The notes: generated from the sequence alone by a model not told the origin. DNA of 9,299 nt from Coriobacteriia bacterium (GCA_016938395.1 JAFGUS010000091.1:1-9299), one strand, 5' to 3'; positions 1 through 6,607 are shown, numbered from the stretch's first letter. Made by a program: numbers and translations.

Positions 1-475
1 CGAGGCCCACGAGTTCGGAGACACGGATGCCGGTGGCATACAAGAGCTCGAGGATCGCCCGGTCACGCAGTCCGAGCGGTGACGACGCATCCGGGGTTTC
101 GAGTAGACGCGTCAAGAGATCTCCCGACGCGATGCCGGGCAGGTGTGACGGGACCTTCGGTGTGGCGAGCGCGACGACGGGGCTTGTCGGGGTGTAGCCA
201 CGGTTCACGCAGAATCGGTAGAAGGTCCTGAGCGCCGCGAGGCGCCGGGCGACGGTTCTGCGCGCGTATCTCGCACGGTCGAGGTCGCCGAGGTAGCGAC
301 GCAGCGTGCGGTGGTCGGTGTGGAGCGGGTCAACGCCGGTCCGCTCGGCCCAGGCGATGAAGCCGGCGAGGTCCGACGCGTAGGCGGCCACCGTGTGGGG
401 TGACAGGTTGCGGTCGACCCTAAGATGCGCGAGGAATTCGTCGACGATCTGTGTGGCCGCAGGATCGGCGCTCAT
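1..475 (-). CDS. xerC: Tyrosine recombinase XerC/XerD family, N-terminal part, cut by window edge
   Basis: This Xer site-specific recombinase resolves chromosome dimers at dif. Translating from ATG at 475 gives 158 residues with no stop before the window edge. Residues about 8-95 form the SAM-like core-binding domain (IVDEFLAHLRVDRNLSPHTV, then AYASDLAGFIAWA and TVARRLAALRTFYRFCVNRG). The catalytic domain begins near 112 and includes LRDRAILELLYATGIRVSEL, whose Arg151 is the first catalytic Arg. The other active-site residues and the Tyr would lie beyond the edge. The ATG overlaps the trmFO TGA in ATGA, and only weak pairing (GGTGG) precedes it, so translation is probably coupled. I use xerC because trmFO-xerC is the usual pairing in Firmicutes and xerC follows dprA in mycobacteria. 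XerD cannot be excluded from a fragment. Confidence 0.9.
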   Translation of the reverse strand, partial: MSADPAATQIVDEFLAHLRVDRNLSPHTVAAYASDLAGFIAWAERTGVDPLHTDHRTLRRYLGDLDRARYARRTVARRLAALRTFYRFCVNRGYTPTSPVVALATPKVPSHLPGIASGDLLTRLLETPDASSPLGLRDRAILELLYATGIRVSELVGL

Positions 476-1899
476 GAGGCCACCCATCCCCGGTCCAAGG
501 AGTGAAGCGCGGCATCGGGCAGCGCCAGGTCGGGGCGCGCCGCCAGGTACGCCCCGAGAGCCGCCTGAGCACGCTCCGCGTACGCGGCATAGCGGTCCCG
601 TTTTCCGCGCACCGGTGGATCGAGTGGCGGGACCAGGCCGAAGTTGACGTGCATCGGCTGGTACGACTGGGTAGCCGGGTCCGTCGCATACGCGATGAGC
701 GCACCGAGGACGGTCTCGGGGGGAAGCACGACCGGGGGCGTGGCGCGCAGTGCCGCGAGCACGTCCTGGGCAGCAAGAAGACCGGTCGCCGCCGCCTCGA
801 GGTACCCCTCGGTGCCGGCGAGCTGGCCCGCGATGCGTATACGGGGGTCGCTTCGCAGTGCGAGTCCGCAGGTCAGGATGCGGGGTGCGTCGACGAATGA
901 GTTCCGGTGCATCACGCCGTAGCGCAGGAACTCGGCATTGGCCAGGGCCGGGATCATGCGGAACACGCGCCGCTGCTCGCCGAACGTGAGGTTCGTCTGG
1001 AAGCCGACGAGGTTGTACGCGGTCAGTGCAGCGGTCTCCGCCCGCAACTGCACCACGGCCCACGGCCAGCGGCCCGTCTGCGGGTCCGTGAGTCCGACCG
1101 GCTTAAGCGCTCCGAAGCGCAGCGCATCGGCGCCTGTGCGGGCGACCTCCTCGATCGGCTGGCACGCGTTGAACAGCTCTCTGGTCTCGAAGTCCTTCGC
1201 GTGCACGCGCTTCGCCTCGACGAGTTCGCGGACGAACGCACCGTACTCCTCACGCGTGAGCGGGCAGTTGAGGTAGTCGGCGCCGCCGCGGTCACGACGT
1301 GAGGCGGAGAACGCGCGTGTCGGGTCAACGGACTCAGCCGCGATGATGGGGGCGGCCGCATCGAAGAACGACAGACGATCCGGCCCAATGAGGAGGCTCA
1401 GCGCGGCCTCGATGGCCGGGCTGGCGAGCGGGCCCGCGGCGATGATGACGTGACCGGCTGGCAGCGACGTCGCCTCACGGCGATCGACGGTCACGAGAGG
1501 GTGGGACTCGAGCTCGGCAGTGACCGTCGCAGCGAAGGTCTCGCGGTCGACGGCGAGCGCGGACCCTGCCGGAACCCGGTGTCGGCTCGCAGTGCTGAGG
1601 ATGAACGAACCGAGCGCGTCCAGTTCGCGCTTCAGCTGACCTGCGGCCGAGGCGGGGTCGGTTCCTTTGAAGGAGTTGGAGCAGACCAGTTCGGCGAATG
1701 ACGACGTATGGTGCGCCGGCGTGGTCAGGGCAGGACGCATCTCGACGAGACGCACCGGAACACCACGCACCGCGAGCTGCCACGCCGCCTCGCTGCCGGC
1801 AAGTCCTGCGCCTATGACGGTGACCTGTTCCAGATCTGCTCCCCTCGCGGTCGCGGGGCCATTGTACGGCACCCGGTCACGTTCGGGCTCACGCCACAC
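472..1899 (-). CDS. trmFO: Folate- and FAD-dependent tRNA (uracil-54-C5)-methyltransferase TrmFO
   Basis: TrmFO makes m5U54 in the tRNA T-loop using methylenetetrahydrofolate as carbon donor and FAD/NAD(P)H as reductant. From the longest start the product is 475 residues. The FAD-binding Rossmann motif is VIGAGLAGSEAAW (28-40). Family blocks include LVCSNSFKGTDPASA (71-85), VPAGSALAVDRETFA (109-123), LRFGALKPVGLTDP (260-273) and YNLVGFQTNLTFGEQ. Cys73 and Cys246 match by eye B. subtilis Cys53 and Cys226, both offset by 20. The start is uncertain. GTG at 1899 has GGGAGG 4 nt upstream and overlaps dprA by 11 bp. GTG at 1872 has no clear site. CTG at 1833 has GAGGGGAG at 5 nt and would give the family length. 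The stop overlaps xerC in ATGA. It belongs to the older 'Gid' annotation. Confidence 0.93.
   Translation of the reverse strand: MWREPERDRVPYNGPATARGADLEQVTVIGAGLAGSEAAWQLAVRGVPVRLVEMRPALTTPAHHTSSFAELVCSNSFKGTDPASAAGQLKRELDALGSFILSTASRHRVPAGSALAVDRETFAATVTAELESHPLVTVDRREATSLPAGHVIIAAGPLASPAIEAALSLLIGPDRLSFFDAAAPIIAAESVDPTRAFSASRRDRGGADYLNCPLTREEYGAFVRELVEAKRVHAKDFETRELFNACQPIEEVARTGADALRFGALKPVGLTDPQTGRWPWAVVQLRAETAALTAYNLVGFQTNLTFGEQRRVFRMIPALANAEFLRYGVMHRNSFVDAPRILTCGLALRSDPRIRIAGQLAGTEGYLEAAATGLLAAQDVLAALRATPPVVLPPETVLGALIAYATDPATQSYQPMHVNFGLVPPLDPPVRGKRDRYAAYAERAQAALGAYLAARPDLALPDAALHSLDRGWVAS
1839..1846 (-). promoter_or_regulatory. Internal Shine-Dalgarno-like site ahead of a possible CTG start of trmFO
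   Basis: GAGGGGAG lies 5 nt upstream of CTG at 1833, in frame with trmFO and seven residues before the GAG of the Rossmann motif. It competes with GGGAGG (1909-1904), which serves the GTG at 1899. Confidence 0.4.
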
Positions 1900-2731
1900 C
1901 GTACCTCCCGTCGGGATAGCGGGCTATCAGCCCCTGTGCCTCGAGTGCACCGAGCGTACGGCCTGCGTGAACGATGTCGATGCCGAGTGCCCGCGCGAGG
2001 TCATCGGGTCGCAGCGGGTCTGCGGTGAGGGCTCGCAAGACGCCATCGCGTGCCGGATCGTCGGGTGTGACCCGAACGGACTCGAGATCGAGCGCCGCCG
2101 CCAGTTCCGAGACATCGGTGATCGGCGTGGCTCCCTGGCGTATGAGACGGTTGGACCCGCGGGACTCCGGCGAGAATACGGAGCCCGGCACCGCGAGTAC
2201 GTCCCTGCCTGCTTCAAGCGCCGCGTCCGCAGTTGAGAAGGTGCCGCTTGGTAGGCCTGCCTCGACGACGAGTACCGCGTAGGCAAGGCCGGCGATGATG
2301 CGGTTGCGTCGAACGAACGCCCACCGCGTTGGCTGCTGGCCGAACGCGCACTCGGAGACGACGGCGGCCTCCGCTCGTATCCGGGCCAGGACGTCGGCCG
2401 AGCGCCGTGGGTAGTCCACATCCGGTCCGCACCCTAAGACCGCGACTGTGGACCCGCCCTGCTCGAGTGCCGCCGCGTGCGCCTCACGGTCACAACCAAT
2501 GGCGGCACCTGAGATGATCGAGACTCTGCGTCCGGCCGCCCAGCCCGCGAACAAGCGCGTGCATCGCAGACCGTACGGGGTTGCACGACGCGCGCCTACA
2601 ACGGCAAGACCGGAGACGAGCGCGTCCGGGTCCCCCATCCCGTACAGGACGCGCGGAGGATCGGGCGTCTCCGCCAATTGCTGCGGATAGCGGGGGTCGC
2701 CCAGGCGTAGGACGAAGCGCGGAGCACTCAT
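1889..2731 (-). CDS. dprA: DNA-processing protein DprA (Smf), Rossmann plus winged-helix form
   Basis: DprA loads RecA on incoming single-stranded DNA during natural transformation. The 280-residue product starts MSAPRFVLRLGDPRYPQQLA and runs straight into the extended Rossmann domain. VVGARRATPYG is at 44-54, SGAAIGCDREAH at 74-85, VLGCGPDVDYP at 98-108 and RRNRIIAGLA at 141-150. LVVEAGLPSGTFSTADAALE (154-173) and VPGSVFSPESRGSNRLIRQG (181-200) follow. Residues about 225-280 form a small winged-helix (DML1-like) domain. The N-terminal SAM domain found in S. pneumoniae DprA is absent. The common GARGID motif reads GAAIGCD here. The ATG at 2731 is supported by GGAG 5 nt upstream and by an ATGA overlap with comM. 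An open frame further upstream lies inside comM. Its 3' end overlaps the longest trmFO start by 11 bp. Confidence 0.94.
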   Translation of the reverse strand: MSAPRFVLRLGDPRYPQQLAETPDPPRVLYGMGDPDALVSGLAVVGARRATPYGLRCTRLFAGWAAGRRVSIISGAAIGCDREAHAAALEQGGSTVAVLGCGPDVDYPRRSADVLARIRAEAAVVSECAFGQQPTRWAFVRRNRIIAGLAYAVLVVEAGLPSGTFSTADAALEAGRDVLAVPGSVFSPESRGSNRLIRQGATPITDVSELAAALDLESVRVTPDDPARDGVLRALTADPLRPDDLARALGIDIVHAGRTLGALEAQGLIARYPDGRYGVA

Positions 2732-4188
2732 CGATTCTCCAGAGCGCGGTAGCCGAGCGCCTCGGCGATGTGCAGCTCGGCGACCGTGGATGACGCATCC
2801 ATGTCGGCGATGGTGCGTGCAACCCTCAGGAGACGGGTCACAGCTCGCCCGGAAAGGTGCATGCGCCGCGCGGCGTCCTCGAGCAGTACTCGCGCACCCG
2901 GCTCGAGCGAGACGCGAAGCCCACACACCGGCCGCGAGCGGGCAAAGGCCCGGGCCTCATCGACGCGTGACCGCACATCGAGCGTGCACGAGGCACTGCG
3001 CGCGTGATCGATCAGGATGCCGGGGTCGACGCGGTCCACGCGCAGCGTGATGTCCATCCTGTCCAGGAGCGGGCCGCCGATGCGAGACGCGTAGCGTGAG
3101 AGTGCGGCGGGTGGGCAGGAGCAGTGGCGCGCCGGATCGCCGCTGTAACCGCACGGGCAGGGGTTCATCGCCGCGACGAGTGTCACACGCGCGGGGTACC
3201 TGATCGCGCCGAGCGCACGCACGAGCGTGACCACACCCTCCTCGAGTGGTTGCCGGAGCGCCTGGAGGGCTCCGGGTCCGAACTCCGGGAACTCGTCGAG
3301 GAAGAGGACGCCATTGTGCGCGAGGGAGAGTTCTCCGGGACGCGGAGGGGTTCCCCCGCCGACAAGCCCCGCTACCGTGCAGGTGTGGTGTGGCGCGCGG
3401 AACGGTCGCTTGCCCGCGAGGACATCGTGCGGGTCCAGCCCCGCCACCGAGTGGATGAGCCCCGACTGGAGGCGTTCTGCCTCGTCCAGCTCGGGCAGAA
3501 GTCCGCAGAGCGCCCGCGCGAGCATCGTCTTTCCCGACCCCGGTGGACCGACGAACAACACGTTGTGGCCGCCGGTGGCAGCAATCTCGAGGCAGCGCTT
3601 CGCTGCTTCGTGGCCCGCGATGTCACCGAGGTCCGGCTCGGGAGGGCGGGCTTTCGCGCTCCGCGCTCGGGGCGTCGTATGCATCGCGGGCAACCCCGTG
3701 CGGATGGCCGAAATTCCCGTAAGGCCGCGGTAGCGCAGGCGCGGAACGATATCCACGACGTCGGCAGCGCTGGACGGACCGAGCAAGTCGCGGTCCTCCC
3801 GCGATGCGGTTATCGCGTGGGCGAGCATACCGGGCACGGCGCGCACCGCGCCGTCCAGCCCGAGCTCCCCCACCGCAGTCACACCGCCGAGACACGCCGG
3901 GGGGATCTGGCCGGTGGCACTGAGCACAGCAAGCGCGATCGGGAGGTCGAACCCGGTGCCATGCTTCCGGAGCGGTGCAGGTGCGAGATTCACGATCACC
4001 CGTGCGTTGGGGAACTGGAAGCCCGCCGCCCGGACCGCCGCCCTCACCCGGTCGCGGGCCTCCTGCACCGCCGTGTCAGCGAGTCCGACGATCCCGAAGA
4101 CCGGCAGTCCACTTGATACGTCCGCCTGGACCTCGACGGGGATCGCCTCCACGCCGAGAATGGTTGCGGATGCGACGGTCGCTTGCAT
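2728..4188 (-). CDS. comM: ComM/YifB family AAA+ ATPase (Mg-chelatase-like)
   Basis: ComM is a hexameric AAA+ DNA helicase that promotes branch migration during natural transformation. Relatives are often annotated as magnesium chelatase-like. The 486-residue product has the family's three parts. The N-terminal ChlI-like domain (about 20-140) includes GLPVFGIVGLADTAVQEARD and VNLAPAPLRKHGTGFDLPIA. The ATPase core (about 185-385) has Walker A GPPGSGKT (214-221), RPFRAPHHT (261-269), Walker B VLFLDEF (294-300), MNPCPCG and LLDRMDI. The C-terminal lid (about 400-486) has HLSGRAVTRLLRVARTIADM. Four Cys at 344, 346, 356 and 358 form the usual CPCG...CxC cluster. The ATG at 4188 begins the family's start (MQATVASATILGVEA) and lies 2 bp after yraN. 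The frame open further upstream overlaps yraN and is not coding. The stop overlaps dprA in ATGA. Confidence 0.95.
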   Translation of the reverse strand: MQATVASATILGVEAIPVEVQADVSSGLPVFGIVGLADTAVQEARDRVRAAVRAAGFQFPNARVIVNLAPAPLRKHGTGFDLPIALAVLSATGQIPPACLGGVTAVGELGLDGAVRAVPGMLAHAITASREDRDLLGPSSAADVVDIVPRLRYRGLTGISAIRTGLPAMHTTPRARSAKARPPEPDLGDIAGHEAAKRCLEIAATGGHNVLFVGPPGSGKTMLARALCGLLPELDEAERLQSGLIHSVAGLDPHDVLAGKRPFRAPHHTCTVAGLVGGGTPPRPGELSLAHNGVLFLDEFPEFGPGALQALRQPLEEGVVTLVRALGAIRYPARVTLVAAMNPCPCGYSGDPARHCSCPPAALSRYASRIGGPLLDRMDITLRVDRVDPGILIDHARSASCTLDVRSRVDEARAFARSRPVCGLRVSLEPGARVLLEDAARRMHLSGRAVTRLLRVARTIADMDASSTVAELHIAEALGYRALENR

Positions 4189-4190
4189 CC

Positions 4191-4559
4191 CTAGTCCGCC
4201 ACGAACGCGGCGCGGTGGTGGCGAAGGAGGGCCCGGTCCGCGTCGATGACCGTGATGGAGATGACATCGAACCGCGTCTGTACCGGTGCGATGCCCGCGG
4301 CTGCGATGTATGACTCGGCGAGCCGGACGAGGCGCCGCTGCTTGGCGGGTGACACCGCCTCCTCCGGTGTCCCCTGCGCTGTGGACGTGCGGGTCTTGAC
4401 CTCGCACAGGACGAGCACCTCACCGTCGAGGGCGATGATGTCCACCTCGCCCTTGGGTGTCGAGCTTCGCCAGTTCCTCTCGATGATGCCGAGTCCTGCC
4501 CGCTCCAGGTAGGCGGCGGCGGCTTCCTCTCCACGAATCCCGATCTCGGTACGGTTCAT
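4191..4559 (-). CDS. yraN: YraN/UPF0102 family nuclease-like protein
   Basis: This member of the UPF0102 family has a predicted PD-(D/E)XK endonuclease fold and no well-established cellular role. The 122-residue product has normal family length. The N-terminus MNRTEIGIRGEEAAAAYLER gives the conserved GxxGExxAxxYL pattern. The core GEVDIIALDGEVLVLCEVKTR (37-57) holds the likely metal-binding residues Asp40, Glu53 and Lys55. The segment AVSPAKQRRL (68-77) is also characteristic. The ATG at 4559 is preferred over an upstream in-frame ATG at 4601, because the family start motif follows it and AAGGGAG lies 8 nt upstream. The upstream codons fall inside the promoter. It is the first gene of the comM-dprA operon, and the yraN-comM-dprA order recurs in actinobacteria. 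Its link to transformation or recombination is guilt by association only. Confidence 0.92.
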   Translation of the reverse strand: MNRTEIGIRGEEAAAAYLERAGLGIIERNWRSSTPKGEVDIIALDGEVLVLCEVKTRTSTAQGTPEEAVSPAKQRRLVRLAESYIAAAGIAPVQTRFDVISITVIDADRALLRHHRAAFVAD

Positions 4560-4566
4560 AGGACAC

Positions 4567-4585
4567 GCTCCCTTCGTCGGGGAGC
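4567..4585 (-). promoter_or_regulatory. Hairpin enclosing the yraN ribosome binding site
   Basis: GCTCCC and GGGAGC pair across a 7-nt loop in the transcript, and a U-G pair can extend the stem. The second arm contains GGGAG (4572-4568), the only ribosome binding site for the yraN ATG at 4559 (8-nt spacing). A folded leader would hide the site. No T-run follows, so it is not a terminator. Confidence 0.5.
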
Positions 4586-4599
4586 AGTATCCGTCGGGC

Positions 4600-4628
4600 A
4601 TTGTAACCAGCTCTTAGCGCGATGTGAG
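4600..4628 (-). promoter_or_regulatory. Probable promoter of the yraN-comM-dprA-trmFO-xerC operon
   Basis: On the minus strand TACAAT (4605-4600) is a good -10 element, and CTCACA (4628-4623) lies exactly 17 bp upstream with four of six -35 consensus bases. The start point would be near 4593, about 35 nt before yraN. The 100-bp rnhB-yraN gap has no other good candidate. Confidence 0.6.
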
Positions 4629-4659
4629 CGGGATGCAATGCGGAATCGGCACGCGTGTG

Positions 4660-5433
4660 TCAGAACAACCGCTGCGACGTGCAGGGCGCGAAACTCCGCC
4701 GGTGGACACATGAGGGGCCACGCTCGGCGAGCGCCGCGAGATGATCCGGGCTCCCGTAGCCCTTGTTGCCGGCGAACCCGTATCCGGGGTGGATGGTGCT
4801 CAGCTCGGCCATGAGCGCGTCCCGGGCGACTTTGGCGACGATCGATGCAGCCGCGATGGCCCGGACGGTGGCATCGCCCTTGACGATGGCCGTCGAGGGG
4901 TGACCCGAGAGCGGCACGAGCCCGTCGACGAGTACGTGATCGACCTCGCACGCGAGTGATGAGACCGCCTCGGCCATTGCGATGAGCGTGGCTCGGCCGA
5001 TTCCGACCTCGTCGATCACGGCGGGTTCGATGTGGGCGATCCCGACGATACCGACGGCACGGATCTCCCGGTCCAGCCGCTCGCGGGCAGCGGGCGCCAG
5101 GTCCTTCGAGTCTCTCAGGCCGGGTATCCGCACGTCCGGAGTGAACACGACGGCGGCTGCGGTCACGGGGCCGGCAAGGGCTCCCCTGCCCACCTCGTCG
5201 ACGCCTGCGACGGCGGTGCAACCCTGTCCGTAGAACGCAGCCTCACGGGCGCAGAGATCGTCGAGCCGGCGTTCCTCAACCTCGAGACGCGCGATGCGTC
5301 GCCGGGCGCCTGCGACGGCCGCGACGACCCCGGGCCGGTCGTCGGCCGCGAACGCTGACGCGACCCCGGGAAGGGATGCGGAGTCAGCCTCCGCGAGGAG
5401 GAGGCGGATGTGGGTGACACTCGGTCGGTCCAT
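4660..5433 (-). CDS. rnhB: Ribonuclease HII with N-terminal extension
   Basis: RNase HII cuts the RNA part of RNA-DNA hybrids and starts ribonucleotide excision repair of misincorporated rNMPs. The 257-residue product carries the catalytic domain from about residue 73. The four acidic residues are visible: Asp79 and Glu80 in AGVDEVGRGALAGPV, Asp170 in HVLVDG, and Asp204 in SIVAKVARD. The blocks GLRDSKDL, KGDA and HPGYGFAGNKGYG are all type II hallmarks. The first 70 residues form a helical, charged extension (VTHIRLLLAEADS, then a run of Arg/Glu). A similar N-terminal extension occurs in B. subtilis RNase HII and is absent from the shorter E. coli enzyme. The ATG at 5433 lacks an obvious ribosome binding site. 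It lies after the rplS terminator, so it needs its own promoter. Confidence 0.95.
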   Translation of the reverse strand: MDRPSVTHIRLLLAEADSASLPGVASAFAADDRPGVVAAVAGARRRIARLEVEERRLDDLCAREAAFYGQGCTAVAGVDEVGRGALAGPVTAAAVVFTPDVRIPGLRDSKDLAPAARERLDREIRAVGIVGIAHIEPAVIDEVGIGRATLIAMAEAVSSLACEVDHVLVDGLVPLSGHPSTAIVKGDATVRAIAAASIVAKVARDALMAELSTIHPGYGFAGNKGYGSPDHLAALAERGPSCVHRRSFAPCTSQRLF

Positions 5434-5439
5434 GGCCCG

Positions 5440-5445
5440 AGTCTA
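5440..5445 (-). promoter_or_regulatory. Candidate -10 element for leaderless transcription of rnhB
   Basis: TAGACT on the minus strand ends 6 nt before the rnhB ATG, so transcription would start at or next to the A of the start codon. There is no clear ribosome binding site between it and the ATG and no good -35 match 17 bp upstream. This is the layout of actinobacterial leaderless genes (TANNNT about 7 nt before the start). The call rests on one hexamer only. Confidence 0.35.
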
Positions 5446-5464
5446 CCCCACCCGGAGACGCGAA

Positions 5465-5492
5465 AGCGGCCCGGACATCGGTCCGGGCCGCT
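5465..5492 (-). terminator. Hairpin terminator downstream of rplS
   Basis: A perfect 12-bp inverted repeat (AGCGGCCCGGAC / GTCCGGGCCGCT) with a 4-nt loop begins 24 bp after the rplS TAA. On the minus strand the second arm ends in T and runs into two more Ts (a three-T run) and then CGCG. The U-tract is thus short, as is common in high-GC genomes. Stem strength and position make a transcription terminator or at least a strong 3' end stabiliser likely. Confidence 0.72.
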
Positions 5493-5516
5493 CGACTAAG
5501 ATGCTTCGCGGTGCGG

Positions 5517-5858
5517 TTAGCGGCGCTCCTTGATGCGAGCGGCCTTGCCCACTTTGTCGCGCAGGTAGTAGAGCTTGGCCCTGCGGACCTTGCCGCGGGT
5601 CACGACTTCGAGGCTCATGATCTTGGGCGAGTGCACGGGGAACGTGCGCTCAACGCCCACCGCGAAGGACACCTTGCGGACGGTGAAGGTCTCGCGGTTG
5701 CCGGCGCCGTGGCGGCGGATGACGACGCCCTGGAAGGGCTGCACGCGCTCGCGGCTGCCCTCGACGACCTTGTACATGACCTTCACCGTGTCGCCCACGC
5801 CAAACTCGGGGAGGTCCTCACGCAGCTGCTGCTGCTCGATTGCGCGAATCTTGTCCAT
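5517..5858 (-). CDS. rplS: 50S ribosomal protein L19
   Basis: L19 is a large-subunit protein located at the 30S-50S interface. The 113-residue product has normal family length. It begins [19 protein letters not shown], followed by the barrel core [20 protein letters not shown] (20-39), [22 protein letters not shown] (41-62) and the block [12 protein letters not shown] (69-80). The tail is basic: [26 protein letters not shown]. The ATG at 5858 is chosen because the conserved N-terminus starts there and AGGA lies 7 nt upstream. The open frame continues further upstream but reads through the promoter region. Unlike the common trmD-rplS arrangement, L19 is split from trmD by lepB, has its own promoter, and is followed by a strong hairpin terminator. 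It therefore looks like a one-gene unit. Confidence 0.97.
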   Translation of the reverse strand: MDKIRAIEQQQLREDLPEFGVGDTVKVMYKVVEGSRERVQPFQGVVIRRHGAGNRETFTVRKVSFAVGVERTFPVHSPKIMSLEVVTRGKVRRAKLYYLRDKVGKAARIKERR

Positions 5859-5916
5859 GGTGCGTTCCTGTCCGTTCAGGGAGTGGTGGAATCGGGTGCC
5901 GGAGGCACGAGCCGAC

Positions 5917-5945
5917 AGTATAGACGAGACGTGGTAGGCAGGCAA
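5917..5945 (-). promoter_or_regulatory. Sigma70/SigA-type promoter of rplS
   Basis: On the minus strand TTGCCT (5945-5940) and TATACT (5922-5917) are 17 bp apart. The -10 matches the consensus at five of six positions and the -35 at four. Transcription would begin near 5910, leaving a leader of about 50 nt. The leader contains a small GTGCC/GGCAC hairpin with a 3-nt loop (5907-5895). It sits in the 116-bp gap between lepB and rplS. Confidence 0.75.
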
Positions 5946-5974
5946 CGGTGGGCGTGTGGGCGCCCTCGGTAGCC

Positions 5975-6607
5975 CTAGAGCCCGCCGATGCGGTCGATGG
6001 GCCAGAACCGGAAGATCGCCTTGCCCCTGACGTCGTCGAGCGGGACCGCGCCGAAGTACCGGGAGTCCTGGCTGTCGGTGCGGTTGTCACCCATCACCCA
6101 GACGGAATCCTCGGGAACGACGTACGGCATCGACATCGACTGGGGCAGGCTCGGCTTGCCGAACGTATACGGCTCGTCGAGGGTGACCCCGTCGACGACG
6201 ACCTTCCCATCGACCAGATCGACGGTCTGACCGCCCACGGCGATGACCCGCTTGATCAGCGTGGGGACACTGGCTGTCGGGTCATCGAGCACGATGATGT
6301 CACCCGGTTCGGGATCGCTGAACCGGTAGATGAACTTGTTGGCCACCACACGGTCCCAGAGCTCGATCGTGGGGATCATGGATCCCGTCGGAATCACGTA
6401 GGGCTGGACGACGAACGTCCGGATGGCGGTGGCGAGCAGGAACGCGAGACCCACCATCAGCACGAGCTCGGCCACCCAGCGCAGGAACGACGGCTCGGCG
6501 TCCTTGGCACGATCGGTGCCGCGGGGACGGTCCGTCTCGGTCATGACCGCGGAAGCGGCATCGTCTGCGTCGGCCGGCGGATCGTACGTGTACTCGTCGT
6601 CTCTCAC
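5975..6607 (-). CDS. lepB: Signal peptidase I
   Basis: This membrane-anchored serine/lysine protease (family S26) removes signal peptides from exported proteins at the outer face of the cytoplasmic membrane. The 210-residue product has an acidic, presumably cytoplasmic N-terminal stretch of about 40 residues. One membrane segment follows (about 45-62, [17 protein letters not shown]). The catalytic Ser76 lies in PTGSMIPT, Lys119 in [10 protein letters not shown], and the late conserved box reads [16 protein letters not shown]. The length and single anchor fit Gram-positive SipS-like enzymes. The GTG start is supported by AGAGG 6 nt upstream. lepB is the last gene of the rpsP operon. In mycobacteria, as I recall, lepB lies after rplS, so here the two appear swapped. 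After the TAG stop comes a 116-bp gap with the rplS promoter. Confidence 0.96.
   Translation of the reverse strand: MRDDEYTYDPPADADDAASAVMTETDRPRGTDRAKDAEPSFLRWVAELVLMVGLAFLLATAIRTFVVQPYVIPTGSMIPTIELWDRVVANKFIYRFSDPEPGDIIVLDDPTASVPTLIKRVIAVGGQTVDLVDGKVVVDGVTLDEPYTFGKPSLPQSMSMPYVVPEDSVWVMGDNRTDSQDSRYFGAVPLDDVRGKAIFRFWPIDRIGGL

Noticed and set aside
2732..2926. Upstream in-frame extension of dprA
   Set aside because: It lies inside comM coding sequence with shadow-like composition. The ATGA overlap and GGAG site support the start at 2731.
3124..4116. A 330-codon open frame on the plus strand opposite comM
   Set aside because: It is antisense to the conserved AAA+ core of comM, has no domain signature or plausible ribosome binding site, and its composition fits a GC-driven shadow.
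4189..4407. Upstream in-frame extension of comM to an earlier start
   Set aside because: It would overlap most of yraN in another frame. The extension is low-complexity Arg/Pro/Gly/His, and the family N-terminus begins at the ATG at 4188.
5859..5945. Longer L19 reading frame starting at 5945
   Set aside because: It would translate the -10 region and leader. The conserved L19 N-terminus starts at 5858 with its own AGGA site.
5950..5965. Possible terminator after lepB (GGGCG/CGCCC, 6-nt loop)
   Set aside because: The stem is only 5 bp and no T-run follows on the minus strand. It more likely reflects GC-rich sequence near the rplS -35 element.
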